Notes: a model not told the origin generated them from the sequence alone. 64,000 nt of DNA from Chitinophaga sancti (GCF_034424315.1 NZ_CP139972.1:5518001-5582000); one strand, 5' to 3'. Positions 7,550-18,366 are shown, counted from the stretch's first letter. A program made the numbers and translations.

Positions 7550-10500
7550 ATGCAGGAATCAATCCTCTCCAAACTGGAAGCCTCAAGAAGGGAGTTGCTC
7601 GACCTGGGACTGCGTAACCCTTTATTAAATTATCGCCTGCCGGTTAGCCGTGGCGCCCATATCGATCAGGAAAAGAGTGCTAACGTATACGAAGTACTCG
7701 TGAAGCAGGGAAAGGCGATGACGTTTTTACCCAAACAAGGTAGTAAAGAAAACAAGGAGAAAGCCCTTGCCCCGGAAGATAATACAGCCAGTATGCTGGA
7801 CGACCCCAATGCATTTTTGAAAGAAGAAGTATTGGTAACCCCACCCGCTACTGACGAAACAGCACTTCCGAAAGAAGAGCAAAAAGAAGGATCTGCCGCA
7901 CTACCCGAAACAGTAGTGTACGATACCCGTTTGCAAACCACCGAAACCGCTGCCCCTTTACAAAACAGGTTGCTCAATACTTACTATGCCGCACGTACCA
8001 GCCTGGAAGAACAAGGGGTGAATATCCTCTTCCTCGCACTAGGTATGTTGCAATGGTATGAGAAAGATAATACCAAAGAAGCCCGTCAAGCTCCTTTGAT
8101 ACTAATACCAGTATCACTGGAGAGGAGTAGTGCACGCGAACGTTTTCGTTTACGCTATACCGGTAGTGATGTTGAAATGAACCTGAGTTTACAAACCAAG
8201 ATCAAAACGGACTTTGGAATTGTATTACCAGATATGCCGGAAACGGATGAAATTTCTATCAATGATTACCTGCAGGAAATAGCAGATGCAGTATATGGAA
8301 TGCCGAAGTGGGAAGTGAAACCGGATACTGTGGAATTAGGATTTTTCTCTTTTGGAAAACTAATGTTGTATCATGATCTGGATAGTGAGAACTGGCCTGA
8401 TGATGAACAACCTGCTGTGCATCCTGTATTACAAAGCTTATTTGGTGCAGGATTCAGTGAAGGTGGATCTGGTGTAAGTGACGACACATTTATCGACACT
8501 GAAACCAATGCACATGAAATGCACCAGGTGGTAGATGCAGATGGATCACAACTGTTGGCGATGCTCGCTGTACAGGAAGGAAAGAATCTCGTGATCCAGG
8601 GTCCTCCCGGTACAGGTAAATCACAAACCATCACGAACCTGATTGCAAATGCTATCGGCGAAGGAAAGAAAGTACTGTTCGTTGCAGAAAAAATGGCGGC
8701 GCTGGAAGTAGTAAAGAGAAGATTAGATACGATTCAACTTGGCGATGCATGTTTAGAACTGCATAGTCATAAAGCAAATAAAAAAGAACTACACCAGGAA
8801 CTGCGTCGTACACTGGAATTAGGTAAACCGGCTATCATGCAATTGCAACAGGAAGTTGCTTTATTACATGAATACAGGCGTGAGTTGAATGATTACTGTT
8901 TGGCAGTAAATGCACCTGTTGGGAAAAGTGGATTAACACCACAACAACTGATGGGTTATCTTTTAGAATTAAAAAATGCAGCAGGTGATTTAATCTTACC
9001 ACGCATACCAATTCCTGACATTGCAAACTGGGATGCCAGCAATATGCAGCGTGCAGAAAATATGGCCAACAGGATCACTGCCCGATTAGGTGAAACAGGT
9101 ATGCCATCTGCATTATTATTCTGGGGAAGCCAGCTAACAATCTTAACACCATCGGAACAGGAGAAATTAATTCCACTCATGCAGCACACTGTTGAGACGA
9201 TCAAAAGTCTGCAACATGAAAGTGCCATGATTGCTGCGCAGGCAGGTATGCCCATGCCACTGAATAAGAAAGATACAATGGACCTTTCTTATGTATTGCA
9301 GGTAGCATCCGTACGACCAGATTTGTCAGGTGTGAATATTTCGAATGCCGCCTGGATGCAGAGAAAAGAAGATGTGAAAGAGTTATTGCAAACAGGAAAA
9401 AGATTAGCACAAATACACCAGGTATACGATTCCATTTTGATACCGGAAGCATGGGAACAAAATGTGTTAGAGATCAGGCAAAATCTCTTAGCCTATGGTG
9501 AAAAATGGTTCAGGTTTGCGATTGGTGATTACAAACGAAGTAATCGGCAATTAGCTGCGTTGTGCAGAAATGGTGCGCTATCTGATACTACTGCAAAACT
9601 CGCTTGTGTAGATGCTATCATGGAAGCAAAGCGATTAGATAAACAGGTGCAGGATTATGAAAAATTAGCACAGGATTTATTTGGACAGCGCTGGCAAAAA
9701 GGATTGAGTAACTGGAATGAACTGGAGGCGATCACTAATTATTTAAGTGATGTACACAGACAGGTAAGTATTGGTTCATGCGATAAAGTGATCCTCTCTT
9801 ATCTTGAAAAAAATGAACCGCTGGCAACAGCAAAACAATACCTGGATACGCTGTTAAAATATTTACAACTGCATGGAGCGGCGATAGCGCAAATAGTAAC
9901 AGCTACTGCATTCAATGAACAAATTCGTTACAAAGAAATCACACCATTATTACAACGTGCTTACGAAGATCAGGTTGTATTGATGGAATCATGGATCGCT
10001 GGTTTACCTGAAATTCATTTGATGATTTCATGGAATAACTTAGCAGCATCTGCCATCAATGAAGGATTGGAATCACTGATCGATGCAGTTGTTTATTGGC
10101 CGGAAGCACAGAAAGGTTTGAAGCCTGCATTGCAGAAAACATGGTATGAATATTTGTATGAGCAGGCATTGGTAAAACATGCTGCACTGAGAAGATTTGA
10201 AAGAGCAAGTCATGAATCTTCAGTGAAACAGTTTGTAAAACTGGATACACTGAATCTGCAATACAATCGTGCACGTGCTGCATTGAAACATTATGATGGG
10301 ATACCACCACTAGATGCAGGTGGACAGGTGAACGTACTGCGTACTGAATTCAATAAAAAAGCGAGGCACATGCCTATCCGCAAACTGATGCAGGTGGCGG
10401 GATTGGCAGTACAGGCGATCAAACCTGTATTCATGATGAGTCCATTGTCGATTGCTAATTTTTTGCCACCGGGATCATTGCAGTTTGACCTGGTGATATT

Positions 10501-12316
10501 CGATGAAGCTTCGCAGGTAAGACCGGTGGATGCATTAGGTGCATTGCTGAGAGGAAAACAATTGGTGGTGGTAGGAGATAGTAAGCAGATGCCCCCGGGT
10601 AGTTTCTTCGATTCATTATTGAAGGAAACAGATGATGAAGAAAATGTGACTGCTGATATGCCGAGTATCTTAGGGATGTGCGATGCACAAGGTGCACCAC
10701 AACGTATGTTGCGCTGGCATTATCGTAGTCGTCATGAATCACTGATCACATTATCGAACCAGGAATTCTATGAAAATAAACTGGTGATCTTCCCAAGCCC
10801 TGGTGCTACGCACAAAATGGGATTGATCTATCATCATTTGAAAGAAACGGTATATGATCGTGGTAAGACGCGCACAAATCCACAGGAAGCAAATGCGATC
10901 ACCGAAGCAGTGATCAGGCATGCAAAGGAACATCCTGAATTAAGTTTAGGTGTGGTGGCATTTAGTACAGCGCAGATGCAGGCGATACAGGAATCACTGG
11001 AAGCAGCGAGAAAGAAATTGCCGGAAGTAGAATCGTTCTTTAAAGCACATCCACATGAACCTTTCTTTGTAAAGAACCTGGAGAATGTACAGGGGGATGA
11101 GCGTGATGTCATTTATATTAGTATCGGGTATGGTCGTACGGCGGATGGATCAGTTAGTTTAGCATTTGGTCCATTGAATAATGAAGGTGGGGAGAAAAGA
11201 TTGAACGTATTGATCACGCGTGCAAAACAAAGATGTGAAGTATTTACAAATCTGAGTGCGGATGATATAGACCTGAATCGTACGGAGAGTGAGGGCGTGA
11301 AAGCGCTGAAAAACTTCCTCTACTTTGCGCAGCATGGCCAAATGTATACACCTTCTGCAGATGGGTTACCTGCAAGAGTTCCTTTTGAAGAAGAGGTAGC
11401 GAAGCAGTTGCAGGAAGCAGGATATACTGTACATAAGCAGGTAGGTAGCAAAGGGTTCTTTATAGATCTGGCTATATCTGATGCAGAACATCCGGGTAAG
11501 TATACAATAGGGATAGTGTGTGATGGAGAGGGGTATAATTCTGCACGCTCTGCGAGAGACAGAGACAGGTTGAGACAACAGGTATTGGAGGATATGGGAT
11601 GGAACTTATATCATGTGTGGAGTACAGATTGGTTCAGGCATCCTGCCAGGGAAATAAAACGATTGTTAGCAGCGGTGGAACAGGCGAAGAAAAATGAAGT
11701 AATTGCGGAAGAGGAGGAAGTGGAAGAAGATTTTACGATGGTGAGAGAAGAGGAAGATATGACGATGCCGGAATTACCATTGTATGAAACGGCGATCTTA
11801 CCGATGGAGATATCTACGAGAGAATTGCATGCACATGGATTGGATAAACTGAGAAGCTGGCTGGAGAAAATTGTGCAGGTAGAGAGCCCGGTGCATACAG
11901 AAGAAGTAGCGAGAAGATTGATAGAGGCCGCTGGTGTGGCAAGAGTGGGTAGCCGTATACGTGAGACATTGAAGCAGGCGATATCAAGTGCGGAAGAGGG
12001 AGGAAGTATTGTGGTGAAAGAGCCGTTTTTGTGGGATGTGAAAATGGAGGTGCCGGTATTGAGGAGTAGGGCGAATATGCCGGCTACATCGAGAAAACTG
12101 ATGTACATCGCACCGGAAGAAATGGCGCTGGCGATAGAGAAAGTGGTGAGAGATGCGGTAGCGATTACGGAGGAGGCCGCGATCCCATTAATTGCTAAGG
12201 CTTTGGGATTTGCTCGTGTTTCAGAAGAGTTGAAAACAGAGTTATCAACTGCGATAAAACAAGCGATTGAGACAGGGGGGATATTGCAGGATGATGAATG
12301 GCTAAAAATAAATTAA
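7550..12316 (+). CDS. DUF4011-type superfamily 1 helicase with C-terminal nuclease-like domain and DUF3320
   Basis: A 1588-aa protein. The N-terminus (about 1-300) resembles DUF4011, with LGLRNPLLNYRLP near residue 19 and ILFLALGMLQWYE. A P-loop, GPPGTGKS, is at residues 351-358. Walker B (DEASQ) is at 985-989, separated by a long helical insertion, and the motif VVGDSKQMPPGSFF follows. LNVLITRAKQRCEVF marks the end of the helicase. At about 1276-1390 is a Vsr/PD-(D/E)XK-like segment (FEEEVAKQL, FFIDLAI, IGIVCDGEGY, WSTDWFRHP). The C-terminus repeats a DUF3320-like helical unit. Such proteins are proposed anti-phage or DNA-repair factors (compare the DUF4011-helicase-Vsr proteins). The gene is single and is convergent with the MoxR cluster. 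Confidence 0.85.
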   Translation: MQESILSKLEASRRELLDLGLRNPLLNYRLPVSRGAHIDQEKSANVYEVLVKQGKAMTFLPKQGSKENKEKALAPEDNTASMLDDPNAFLKEEVLVTPPATDETALPKEEQKEGSAALPETVVYDTRLQTTETAAPLQNRLLNTYYAARTSLEEQGVNILFLALGMLQWYEKDNTKEARQAPLILIPVSLERSSARERFRLRYTGSDVEMNLSLQTKIKTDFGIVLPDMPETDEISINDYLQEIADAVYGMPKWEVKPDTVELGFFSFGKLMLYHDLDSENWPDDEQPAVHPVLQSLFGAGFSEGGSGVSDDTFIDTETNAHEMHQVVDADGSQLLAMLAVQEGKNLVIQGPPGTGKSQTITNLIANAIGEGKKVLFVAEKMAALEVVKRRLDTIQLGDACLELHSHKANKKELHQELRRTLELGKPAIMQLQQEVALLHEYRRELNDYCLAVNAPVGKSGLTPQQLMGYLLELKNAAGDLILPRIPIPDIANWDASNMQRAENMANRITARLGETGMPSALLFWGSQLTILTPSEQEKLIPLMQHTVETIKSLQHESAMIAAQAGMPMPLNKKDTMDLSYVLQVASVRPDLSGVNISNAAWMQRKEDVKELLQTGKRLAQIHQVYDSILIPEAWEQNVLEIRQNLLAYGEKWFRFAIGDYKRSNRQLAALCRNGALSDTTAKLACVDAIMEAKRLDKQVQDYEKLAQDLFGQRWQKGLSNWNELEAITNYLSDVHRQVSIGSCDKVILSYLEKNEPLATAKQYLDTLLKYLQLHGAAIAQIVTATAFNEQIRYKEITPLLQRAYEDQVVLMESWIAGLPEIHLMISWNNLAASAINEGLESLIDAVVYWPEAQKGLKPALQKTWYEYLYEQALVKHAALRRFERASHESSVKQFVKLDTLNLQYNRARAALKHYDGIPPLDAGGQVNVLRTEFNKKARHMPIRKLMQVAGLAVQAIKPVFMMSPLSIANFLPPGSLQFDLVIFDEASQVRPVDALGALLRGKQLVVVGDSKQMPPGSFFDSLLKETDDEENVTADMPSILGMCDAQGAPQRMLRWHYRSRHESLITLSNQEFYENKLVIFPSPGATHKMGLIYHHLKETVYDRGKTRTNPQEANAITEAVIRHAKEHPELSLGVVAFSTAQMQAIQESLEAARKKLPEVESFFKAHPHEPFFVKNLENVQGDERDVIYISIGYGRTADGSVSLAFGPLNNEGGEKRLNVLITRAKQRCEVFTNLSADDIDLNRTESEGVKALKNFLYFAQHGQMYTPSADGLPARVPFEEEVAKQLQEAGYTVHKQVGSKGFFIDLAISDAEHPGKYTIGIVCDGEGYNSARSARDRDRLRQQVLEDMGWNLYHVWSTDWFRHPAREIKRLLAAVEQAKKNEVIAEEEEVEEDFTMVREEEDMTMPELPLYETAILPMEISTRELHAHGLDKLRSWLEKIVQVESPVHTEEVARRLIEAAGVARVGSRIRETLKQAISSAEEGGSIVVKEPFLWDVKMEVPVLRSRANMPATSRKLMYIAPEEMALAIEKVVRDAVAITEEAAIPLIAKALGFARVSEELKTELSTAIKQAIETGGILQDDEWLKIN

Positions 12317-12349
12317 AATGTCCGGCCTGGAAGGCCGGACATTTTAATT
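12311..12349. terminator. Bidirectional terminator between convergent genes
   Basis: A perfect 18-bp stem (12311-12328 against 12332-12349) with core TGTCCGGCC and A/T-rich outer ends, so it works in both directions. It overlaps the last codons and stop of the helicase gene. Confidence 0.88.
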
Positions 12350-12356
12350 TACATCC

Positions 12357-12406
12357 GTAAAAGTTTTGGGAGGTGCCGAAGGAACCCCCAAAACTTTTAC
12401 TTTTTT
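12357..12406 (+). terminator. Second hairpin terminator after the helicase gene
   Basis: GTAAAAGTTTTGGG (12357-12370) pairs with 12387-12400 and is followed by six T. The loop reads AGGTGCCGAAGGAACC. The right arm contains the stop codon of the opposing VWA gene. Confidence 0.8.
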
Positions 12407-13527
12407 AGTACGAGATCTTCCCTCGCCGCCCAGTTATTTATATCCTGCTTACTTAGCGCTGCCGCCATCATATCAGGAAACTTATCAGGCGTACAGGCAA
12501 ATACTGGTATCCCTAAATTAGAAAGGAACTGTGCGTTTTCATGATCATAATAAGGTGCCCCATCATCATTCAATGCCAACAAAACAATCACCTGTACCCC
12601 AGCGGCAACCAATTCAGCAGCACGCTTGCGCATACGATCATTATTTCCCCCTTCAAACAAGTCGGTAATTAAAACCAATACTGTATCTGTAGGTCTTGTA
12701 ATAATCTGCTGGCAATAATTCAAAGCTAACTGAATATCCGTACCACCCCCTAACTGTACACCAAATAACAAGTCAACCGGGTCTTTCAATTCTTCCGTCA
12801 AATCTGCAACAGCAGTATCAAATACGACCATCTTAGTTTTGATAGCAGGAATAGAAGCCATCACGGAACCAAAGATGCCGGAGTATACAACTGAGGTACC
12901 CATAGAACCACTTTGATCCAGGCAAAGCACTACATCTTTTAAGGAGGTCGTTTTGCGTCCGTAACCGATCCGTGTCTCGGGAATAATCGTTTTATATTCA
13001 GGTTGATAGTGGCGCAGATTTTTTAAGATGGTTGCATGCCAGTTGATTTCATTATGCTTAGGACGGCGATTACGGATACTGCGATGTAAACTACCGGTGA
13101 TGGCTTGTTGTGTAGGTTGTGTGAGTTTCTTTAATAGCTCTTCGACTACACGACGTACTACTTGCCTGGCAGTATCTTTTGTCTTATCCGGAATTGCGTG
13201 GCGCAATGTTAATAAGGTAGCAACAAGGTGAACATCTGGTTCTACATTTTCCAGCATTTCTTTTTCGAAGAGCATCTGTGTGATGTTCAGTCTTTGCAAA
13301 GCATCGCGTTGCATTACCTGTACAACAGAAGCAGGAAAGAAGGTACGAATGTCGCCTAACCAACGGCTTACGTTAGGAGAGGAGGGGCCAAGGCCGCCTT
13401 TCTTTTCACTATCGTACAGTGCTTCGAGTGTCTGGTCCATTTTCAGTTCATCGCCCGCGAGGCTGAAGCCAGTGCCGTCTGCTTCTTTACCACCGAGTAC
13501 GAGTCGCCATTTATGTAAGTTGTCCAT
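12397..13527 (-). CDS. VWA-domain protein (CoxE-like) of the MoxR cluster
   Basis: A 376-aa protein. An N-terminal helical region (1-190) precedes a von Willebrand A domain with an intact MIDAS: DQSGSMG at 204-210, GGGTD at about 260-264 and ITDLFEGG at 287-294. There is no signal peptide or membrane segment, so it is cytosolic. MoxR ATPases commonly pair with VWA proteins that recognise targets for remodelling. It is the last gene of the block SWIM-DUF5691-MoxR-DUF5682-VWA, 16 bp after DUF5682. The exact target is unknown. Confidence 0.88.
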   Translation of the reverse strand: MDNLHKWRLVLGGKEADGTGFSLAGDELKMDQTLEALYDSEKKGGLGPSSPNVSRWLGDIRTFFPASVVQVMQRDALQRLNITQMLFEKEMLENVEPDVHLVATLLTLRHAIPDKTKDTARQVVRRVVEELLKKLTQPTQQAITGSLHRSIRNRRPKHNEINWHATILKNLRHYQPEYKTIIPETRIGYGRKTTSLKDVVLCLDQSGSMGTSVVYSGIFGSVMASIPAIKTKMVVFDTAVADLTEELKDPVDLLFGVQLGGGTDIQLALNYCQQIITRPTDTVLVLITDLFEGGNNDRMRKRAAELVAAGVQVIVLLALNDDGAPYYDHENAQFLSNLGIPVFACTPDKFPDMMAAALSKQDINNWAAREDLVLKK

Positions 13528-13543
13528 GGAGTTTGTTTGTTAT

Positions 13544-15766
13544 TTAGCCTAAGCCCAACATTTTCATTACGACCGGAATCCCTTTTTCTGCACGTGATTC
13601 ATCGAATTGCACATCCAAAGCAGCAGCAGCCGAAGGCCCTGCACCAACACCATTCTTTGCCTTCTCACCCAGCTTTCTCCTCTCGGGTTTACTAAACCCT
13701 GAAAACGTCCTTCGCAATAAAGGCAGCAATTGTGTAAAAGTATCCTGCTCCAGTTGGTTCATCCAGTTATTCACAACAGTCCACAGATCATTATCTACTA
13801 ATAATAAGGTACCACTTCCTTTCAGGAAACCTTCCAGCCATGCTGCAGCAACAGCAGGCGGGTTGGCAGTAGACATCGCATAGCTAAATGCCTTCACCAG
13901 TTCTGCACCAGTGATCTGCCTGTGATCAGATAATAAGCGGGTAGCATATCCACTGATAACAGGAGCCGTGTTATTATTATGCGCGATATAAGATAAGGTC
14001 TGTGTCCATTGTGTAGTCAGCTCATCCTGTTGCAATAAGAGGATGGCATCGTTCATGTTATAGAACAACTCCAGCAACTGCGTAGCGGCATCTTCAGCCA
14101 GACTTGTACAGGCAGCAGGTAAACTGATACAGATGCGGGTGATCATTCCATTGATGATTCCTTCTACAAGTGCGGCATCTGTTTTACGTACGTTCCCATA
14201 TCTGCTGATCTGTACAAGATTGGGTAATACCGTCATCAATTGCATTACATCGCCGGTAGCAGCAGCCAGGTTATTAATTTGCCGGATCAGTAAATCAACC
14301 GCGGCATCCAGTTCTGCAGGAATAGCGCTTTCCAGCAGCTCGCATACTTCTTTTAAATTCGTAGCTGCCTCTGCACGATATTTTACATAGCTATTCGTTG
14401 CTTCTTCAACAGTATTTCCCCAGCTACCTCTTTCAATGATATCAATAGACAAGGATGGATCCCATTGCAAGCGCCATTGTTCTTTGAAGGTACCTTTTCC
14501 GGATACATCATAGCGATCTCCCCACTTAATTCCTAACAATTCAAGACGATGTAAAAAGATACTTCGCTCCAGGTCATTTTCTTTTCTAAGATCTAAGGTG
14601 TAATCTTTGAAATCGGCCGTTTGTGGTAAGCGGAGTTTCTTTTGCAGCTTTTCGATATCAGTTTGCAATGGAGGCCGAGGTACATCGATCGGTACTTCGC
14701 CAATCTTATCGCTGACGATCAATGCTTTCTCAATCAGTTTGATCAGGATGTTTTCACCATTGCATAACACACTTAGTGTGGCTTCATTCAGTTCTTCTAA
14801 TCCTGCTCTTGGCAATCTGCGAAGTGCAGCCAATGCATTTGCGAGACGAACGGCTTCCATGACATGTGCCACAGAAATATCTTTCTGTTCTTCCCTGAAC
14901 AACCTGGCAACACGTGCCATCCAGCGGGTACCATCATCTGTAGGATGATGCCACAGGTGTTCGTACCAACCGGGAGAATTGATACCTGCACCATAACCAC
15001 TGGTATAGCTCAAACGGTTATATGTCCATGGCACCCATGATACGGCTGTTTTTACTTTTGCTAATCCTTTCAGCAGCTCATTGTCTTCTTTTGCTTTCGG
15101 CATGTGTGTGAGTGCAGGAGCGTGCCATGCACCACAAACGACGGCAATCTCTGTATACATCTCCTTTTCTGCCTGGCGAATGGTTTTACGCATCCATGCT
15201 TCACGCAGTTGTTCTTCCCTGTCATAAGGAAGCGGAAGATCAGTACGCAGGGCGTGCATACCTTCAGTGATAGCCTCGAATACCTGCTCTTCGTCCTGGC
15301 GGTATTCAAACTCATGTTCCCACCAGTTTTCTTCTTCCTCGAAACCTGCAGCAGCAGCCAGCCACGCGATCGGATTTCTTCGTAAGGTTTCCGGATCGGG
15401 GATGACTATGCTATTATTTAAAGAAGAATCAGCAGCAGGCTGGTGACGGAGTTCAAACTGGTGCGCCATGGGCAGATCCATAAATTTAACCGGGATCTTA
15501 TTTTGCCGTGCATACAGGATGGCCTGCCATTCCGGGGAGAATTCCGAGAATGGATAGAACACCGCTTTCTTTGGATCGTCGGGTTGAAATACAAGAATGG
15601 CTACCGGAGGTTTCAAATCATCATGTCCGACCCATTCCAGTATACCATCAGCATCTGGCGGGCCTTCTACCAGCACGATGTCCGGTTTTATTTTCTCCAG
15701 GGCACTGCGTACTCTCCTGGCAGAACCGGGGCCATGGTGCCGTATGCCCAGTATATGAATTGACAT
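13544..15766 (-). CDS. DUF5682 family protein, TIKI/TraB-like N-terminal motifs
   Basis: A 740-aa cytosolic protein of unknown function. The N-terminal quarter carries GIRHHGPGS (7-15), IVLVEGPPDAD (30-40), KFMDLPM (94-100) and VVCGAWHAPAL (209-219). This order (GxxH, an acidic V-E motif, then GAxH) resembles the TIKI/TraB/EreA-ChaN superfamily, whose histidines can bind metal. That resemblance is my inference. The remaining 500 residues are helical and repeat-like with no motif I know. It sits between MoxR (10 bp upstream) and VWA (16 bp downstream), so it is translationally close to both. Confidence 0.82.
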   Translation of the reverse strand: MSIHILGIRHHGPGSARRVRSALEKIKPDIVLVEGPPDADGILEWVGHDDLKPPVAILVFQPDDPKKAVFYPFSEFSPEWQAILYARQNKIPVKFMDLPMAHQFELRHQPAADSSLNNSIVIPDPETLRRNPIAWLAAAAGFEEEENWWEHEFEYRQDEEQVFEAITEGMHALRTDLPLPYDREEQLREAWMRKTIRQAEKEMYTEIAVVCGAWHAPALTHMPKAKEDNELLKGLAKVKTAVSWVPWTYNRLSYTSGYGAGINSPGWYEHLWHHPTDDGTRWMARVARLFREEQKDISVAHVMEAVRLANALAALRRLPRAGLEELNEATLSVLCNGENILIKLIEKALIVSDKIGEVPIDVPRPPLQTDIEKLQKKLRLPQTADFKDYTLDLRKENDLERSIFLHRLELLGIKWGDRYDVSGKGTFKEQWRLQWDPSLSIDIIERGSWGNTVEEATNSYVKYRAEAATNLKEVCELLESAIPAELDAAVDLLIRQINNLAAATGDVMQLMTVLPNLVQISRYGNVRKTDAALVEGIINGMITRICISLPAACTSLAEDAATQLLELFYNMNDAILLLQQDELTTQWTQTLSYIAHNNNTAPVISGYATRLLSDHRQITGAELVKAFSYAMSTANPPAVAAAWLEGFLKGSGTLLLVDNDLWTVVNNWMNQLEQDTFTQLLPLLRRTFSGFSKPERRKLGEKAKNGVGAGPSAAAALDVQFDESRAEKGIPVVMKMLGLG

Positions 15767-15775
15767 AGTATACTT

Positions 15776-16852
15776 TTACAGGTCCCGGAATGCCCGGTAA
15801 ATATCTTTCCACTCATCTCTTGTTTTGATGACAGTCTCAAGGTATTCCTGCCATACGATTTTATCCTGCACAGGATCTTTGATCACAGCACCGATAATGC
15901 CGGCTGCCAGGTCGGCTGCTTTGAGGGAACCATCTCCAAAATAAGCAGCCATAGCCAGCCCATTGTTCATTACAGAAATAGCTTCTGCTGTGCTCAGGGT
16001 ACCACTGGGTACTTTGATCTTGGTTTTGCCATCGGCGGTGATACCGCTGCGCAGTTCACGGAAGATGGTGACGATACGGCGAATCTCTTCCAGGGCTGGT
16101 TTTTCCACCGGGAGGTCCATTACTTTTTCATAGCTTTCTACTCTTCTCTTCACGATGTCGATTTCTTCTTCCATGTTATCCGGAACAGGAAGAATAACAG
16201 TATTAAAACGGCGTTTTAAGGCACTGGAAAGGTCGTTTACACCTTTATCCCTGTTATTGGCAGTAGCGATGATATTGAAGCCTTTTTGGGCCATTACTTC
16301 GCTGCTCAGCTCAGGAATGGGGAGTGTTTTTTCAGAGAGGATCGTGATCAGGGTATCCTGTACATCGGCACCGATACGGGTGAGTTCTTCAATACGAGCA
16401 ATCTTACCATCTTTCATTGCACGCATAACGGGTGTTTCCACAATTGCAGCATGGGTAGGTCCTTCTGCCAGCAGGCGGGCATAGTTCCAGCCATAACGGA
16501 TCGCTTCTTCACCGGTACCGGCAGTACCCTGTACAATCAGCGTAGAATCACCACTGATCGCAGCAGCAAGATGTTCACTCACCCAGCTCTTGGCAGTACC
16601 AGGTAAACCATATAACAGCAATGCACGATCGGTGGTGAGGGTCGCAACTGCGATCTCCATCAGGCGACGGTTACCAATGTATTTAGGTTGAATTTCAAAT
16701 CCATTTTTCAGTGTACCACCAATGAGGTAAGTAACTACGGCCTGTGGGGATAATTGCCACATATAAGGACGCTTTTCAGTATCCTGCTTTTGCAGTTCTT
16801 CCAGTTCCTGTGCGAACAGTTGTTCGGCGTGTTGACGTAAAACGTTGGACAT
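15776..16852 (-). CDS. MoxR-like AAA+ ATPase
   Basis: A 358-aa AAA+ protein. Walker A is GLPGTAKSW at 82-90. The Walker B region reads KIARIEELTRI at 150-160, with IEE where a DE pair is more usual. Sensor 1 is IIATANNRD (184-192) and the arginine-finger region is LKRRFN (202-207). MoxR proteins act as chaperone-like remodellers with VWA partners; the partner here is the VWA gene two places downstream. Ten bases separate it from DUF5682. The start ATG at 16852 is clear. Confidence 0.9.
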   Translation of the reverse strand: MSNVLRQHAEQLFAQELEELQKQDTEKRPYMWQLSPQAVVTYLIGGTLKNGFEIQPKYIGNRRLMEIAVATLTTDRALLLYGLPGTAKSWVSEHLAAAISGDSTLIVQGTAGTGEEAIRYGWNYARLLAEGPTHAAIVETPVMRAMKDGKIARIEELTRIGADVQDTLITILSEKTLPIPELSSEVMAQKGFNIIATANNRDKGVNDLSSALKRRFNTVILPVPDNMEEEIDIVKRRVESYEKVMDLPVEKPALEEIRRIVTIFRELRSGITADGKTKIKVPSGTLSTAEAISVMNNGLAMAAYFGDGSLKAADLAAGIIGAVIKDPVQDKIVWQEYLETVIKTRDEWKDIYRAFRDL

Positions 16853-16874
16853 TATTATCTGCTTAAAAAGGTGA

Positions 16875-18350
16875 TTATTTTGTATTTGAGAAAGCCTTAT
16901 TGATCGCAGCTTTGCAGGTCAATAATCTTTTGATATGTTCAGTTGTATTTTTCCAGGTAGCCTGATAGGCCGGGAGTTCAGGTGTAAAACTTTCCAATTC
17001 ACCGGCAATTAGCAGGGGGATATTCTGTACCTGTTTGTCAAAGAAATTACGGTTGTACTGGTATGGATTTTTAGCAATCCATTTGAACAGTTCCCGGGTG
17101 ATGGGTAATCCCCATTCGTAATCTTTTTCGCTGAAACAACGGATGATGAATTGTACTTCTTTTTCAAAGAACCTGAGAGCATAGGTCTCCTGTTCGTGAG
17201 CGGGTAATATGTTGAATGCGTCCATGAAAAAGTCTTCACCTTCTTTTATTATAAGCCGAAACCAATCCAGGTCTTTGAAACGGCTGGCGGCTAAACCCAG
17301 TGCCTGTATGAATTTCTCTGTGAGTTCTGTATTATTAAAATACGAGAGTACACCTTTCTTATCTGTTTGCAGGTATTCTTCCCACCAGGCAGGGGGGACA
17401 TAAGTGGTGAGCTGATAGAGAATGAAAATATCATCATTCGCACTTTTTGAGCTGCTTAATAACTGGATACCTGAATCTGCGATCCGTTTATCAGAGGGCA
17501 ATTGCAGACTGATCTCCAGCGATTTTTTATTAAGCAATCCTTTTTTGGCAGGCTTAATGCTTTGTTGTAATAATTGCCAGTAAACCTGCACAATAGAGGA
17601 TGTGGATAACTGTTTGAGGAGTGACCATGTTTCATCTTTTACTTTGGAACTCTTGTCAGTGAGCAATGTTTCCAGCCAGGGAATATCTTCTTCGCCTGCA
17701 TTGATCTGCAATACTTTCAGGAGTTCTGCACGGGTAGCGGCGTTTTCCTGTGACCATGTTTTTTGCAACCATTCCCTTGCCTGTGAAGGATTTTCCTGGC
17801 GTAATGCAGTCAGCACTTGCTTTCGCTCATCCAGCGAACCTGTTTGCCAGCGTTCTTCAGTACTATCAGATTTTTTAAAAGCCCATGCAGGATTGAGCTG
17901 GCCGAGCCATTCACCTCTTTTTCCGCAAACGGCAACAGCGAGCTCTCTCCATTGTTTTTCCCTGATAGACATATCCATCAGTGTAGGAATGAATTCAGGA
18001 GGAGCGATTTGTTGAGCCGCAGCACAGGCTTCCATCCAATAGAGGATGAGGGCATGTAAGTCCATGTCGATAGCGGTGTGCAATGCCTGCCATGCAGCAG
18101 GACTACAATAAGGGAGTACTTCGTCAGGAGCAGCTTCCAGTGTGACACTGCTATCCTGTAGTGCTGTGACGCCACTCTGGCGATAGTTGAGTGCAATAGC
18201 GGCAAGGTGCAGAAATTGGGTTTCCACATCCAGTGATTTGTCTCCCAATACGGTATCAGCTACAGCGGATAATGCAGGGGGGAGATCGTCTTTGCGCAGT
18301 TGCTTTTTGCCTGTACCTAACAGGACGGTGTTAACAATATTATTCCACAT
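16875..18350 (-). CDS. DUF5691 family protein of the MoxR cluster
   Basis: A 491-aa protein, helical throughout, with HEAT-like character in the middle (paired helices such as EDIPWLETLLTDKSSKVKDE at about 230-260). No catalytic motif is visible. I chose ATG 18350, preceded by GAGGGAC, rather than an upstream in-frame ATG at 18413 that would overlap the SWIM gene by 47 bp. The start MWNNIVNTVLLGTGK fits the family opening. It is the second gene of the block. A scaffold or adaptor role is possible but not shown. Confidence 0.85.
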   Translation of the reverse strand: MWNNIVNTVLLGTGKKQLRKDDLPPALSAVADTVLGDKSLDVETQFLHLAAIALNYRQSGVTALQDSSVTLEAAPDEVLPYCSPAAWQALHTAIDMDLHALILYWMEACAAAQQIAPPEFIPTLMDMSIREKQWRELAVAVCGKRGEWLGQLNPAWAFKKSDSTEERWQTGSLDERKQVLTALRQENPSQAREWLQKTWSQENAATRAELLKVLQINAGEEDIPWLETLLTDKSSKVKDETWSLLKQLSTSSIVQVYWQLLQQSIKPAKKGLLNKKSLEISLQLPSDKRIADSGIQLLSSSKSANDDIFILYQLTTYVPPAWWEEYLQTDKKGVLSYFNNTELTEKFIQALGLAASRFKDLDWFRLIIKEGEDFFMDAFNILPAHEQETYALRFFEKEVQFIIRCFSEKDYEWGLPITRELFKWIAKNPYQYNRNFFDKQVQNIPLLIAGELESFTPELPAYQATWKNTTEHIKRLLTCKAAINKAFSNTK

Positions 18351-18366
18351 AAGTTTTGTCCCTCGA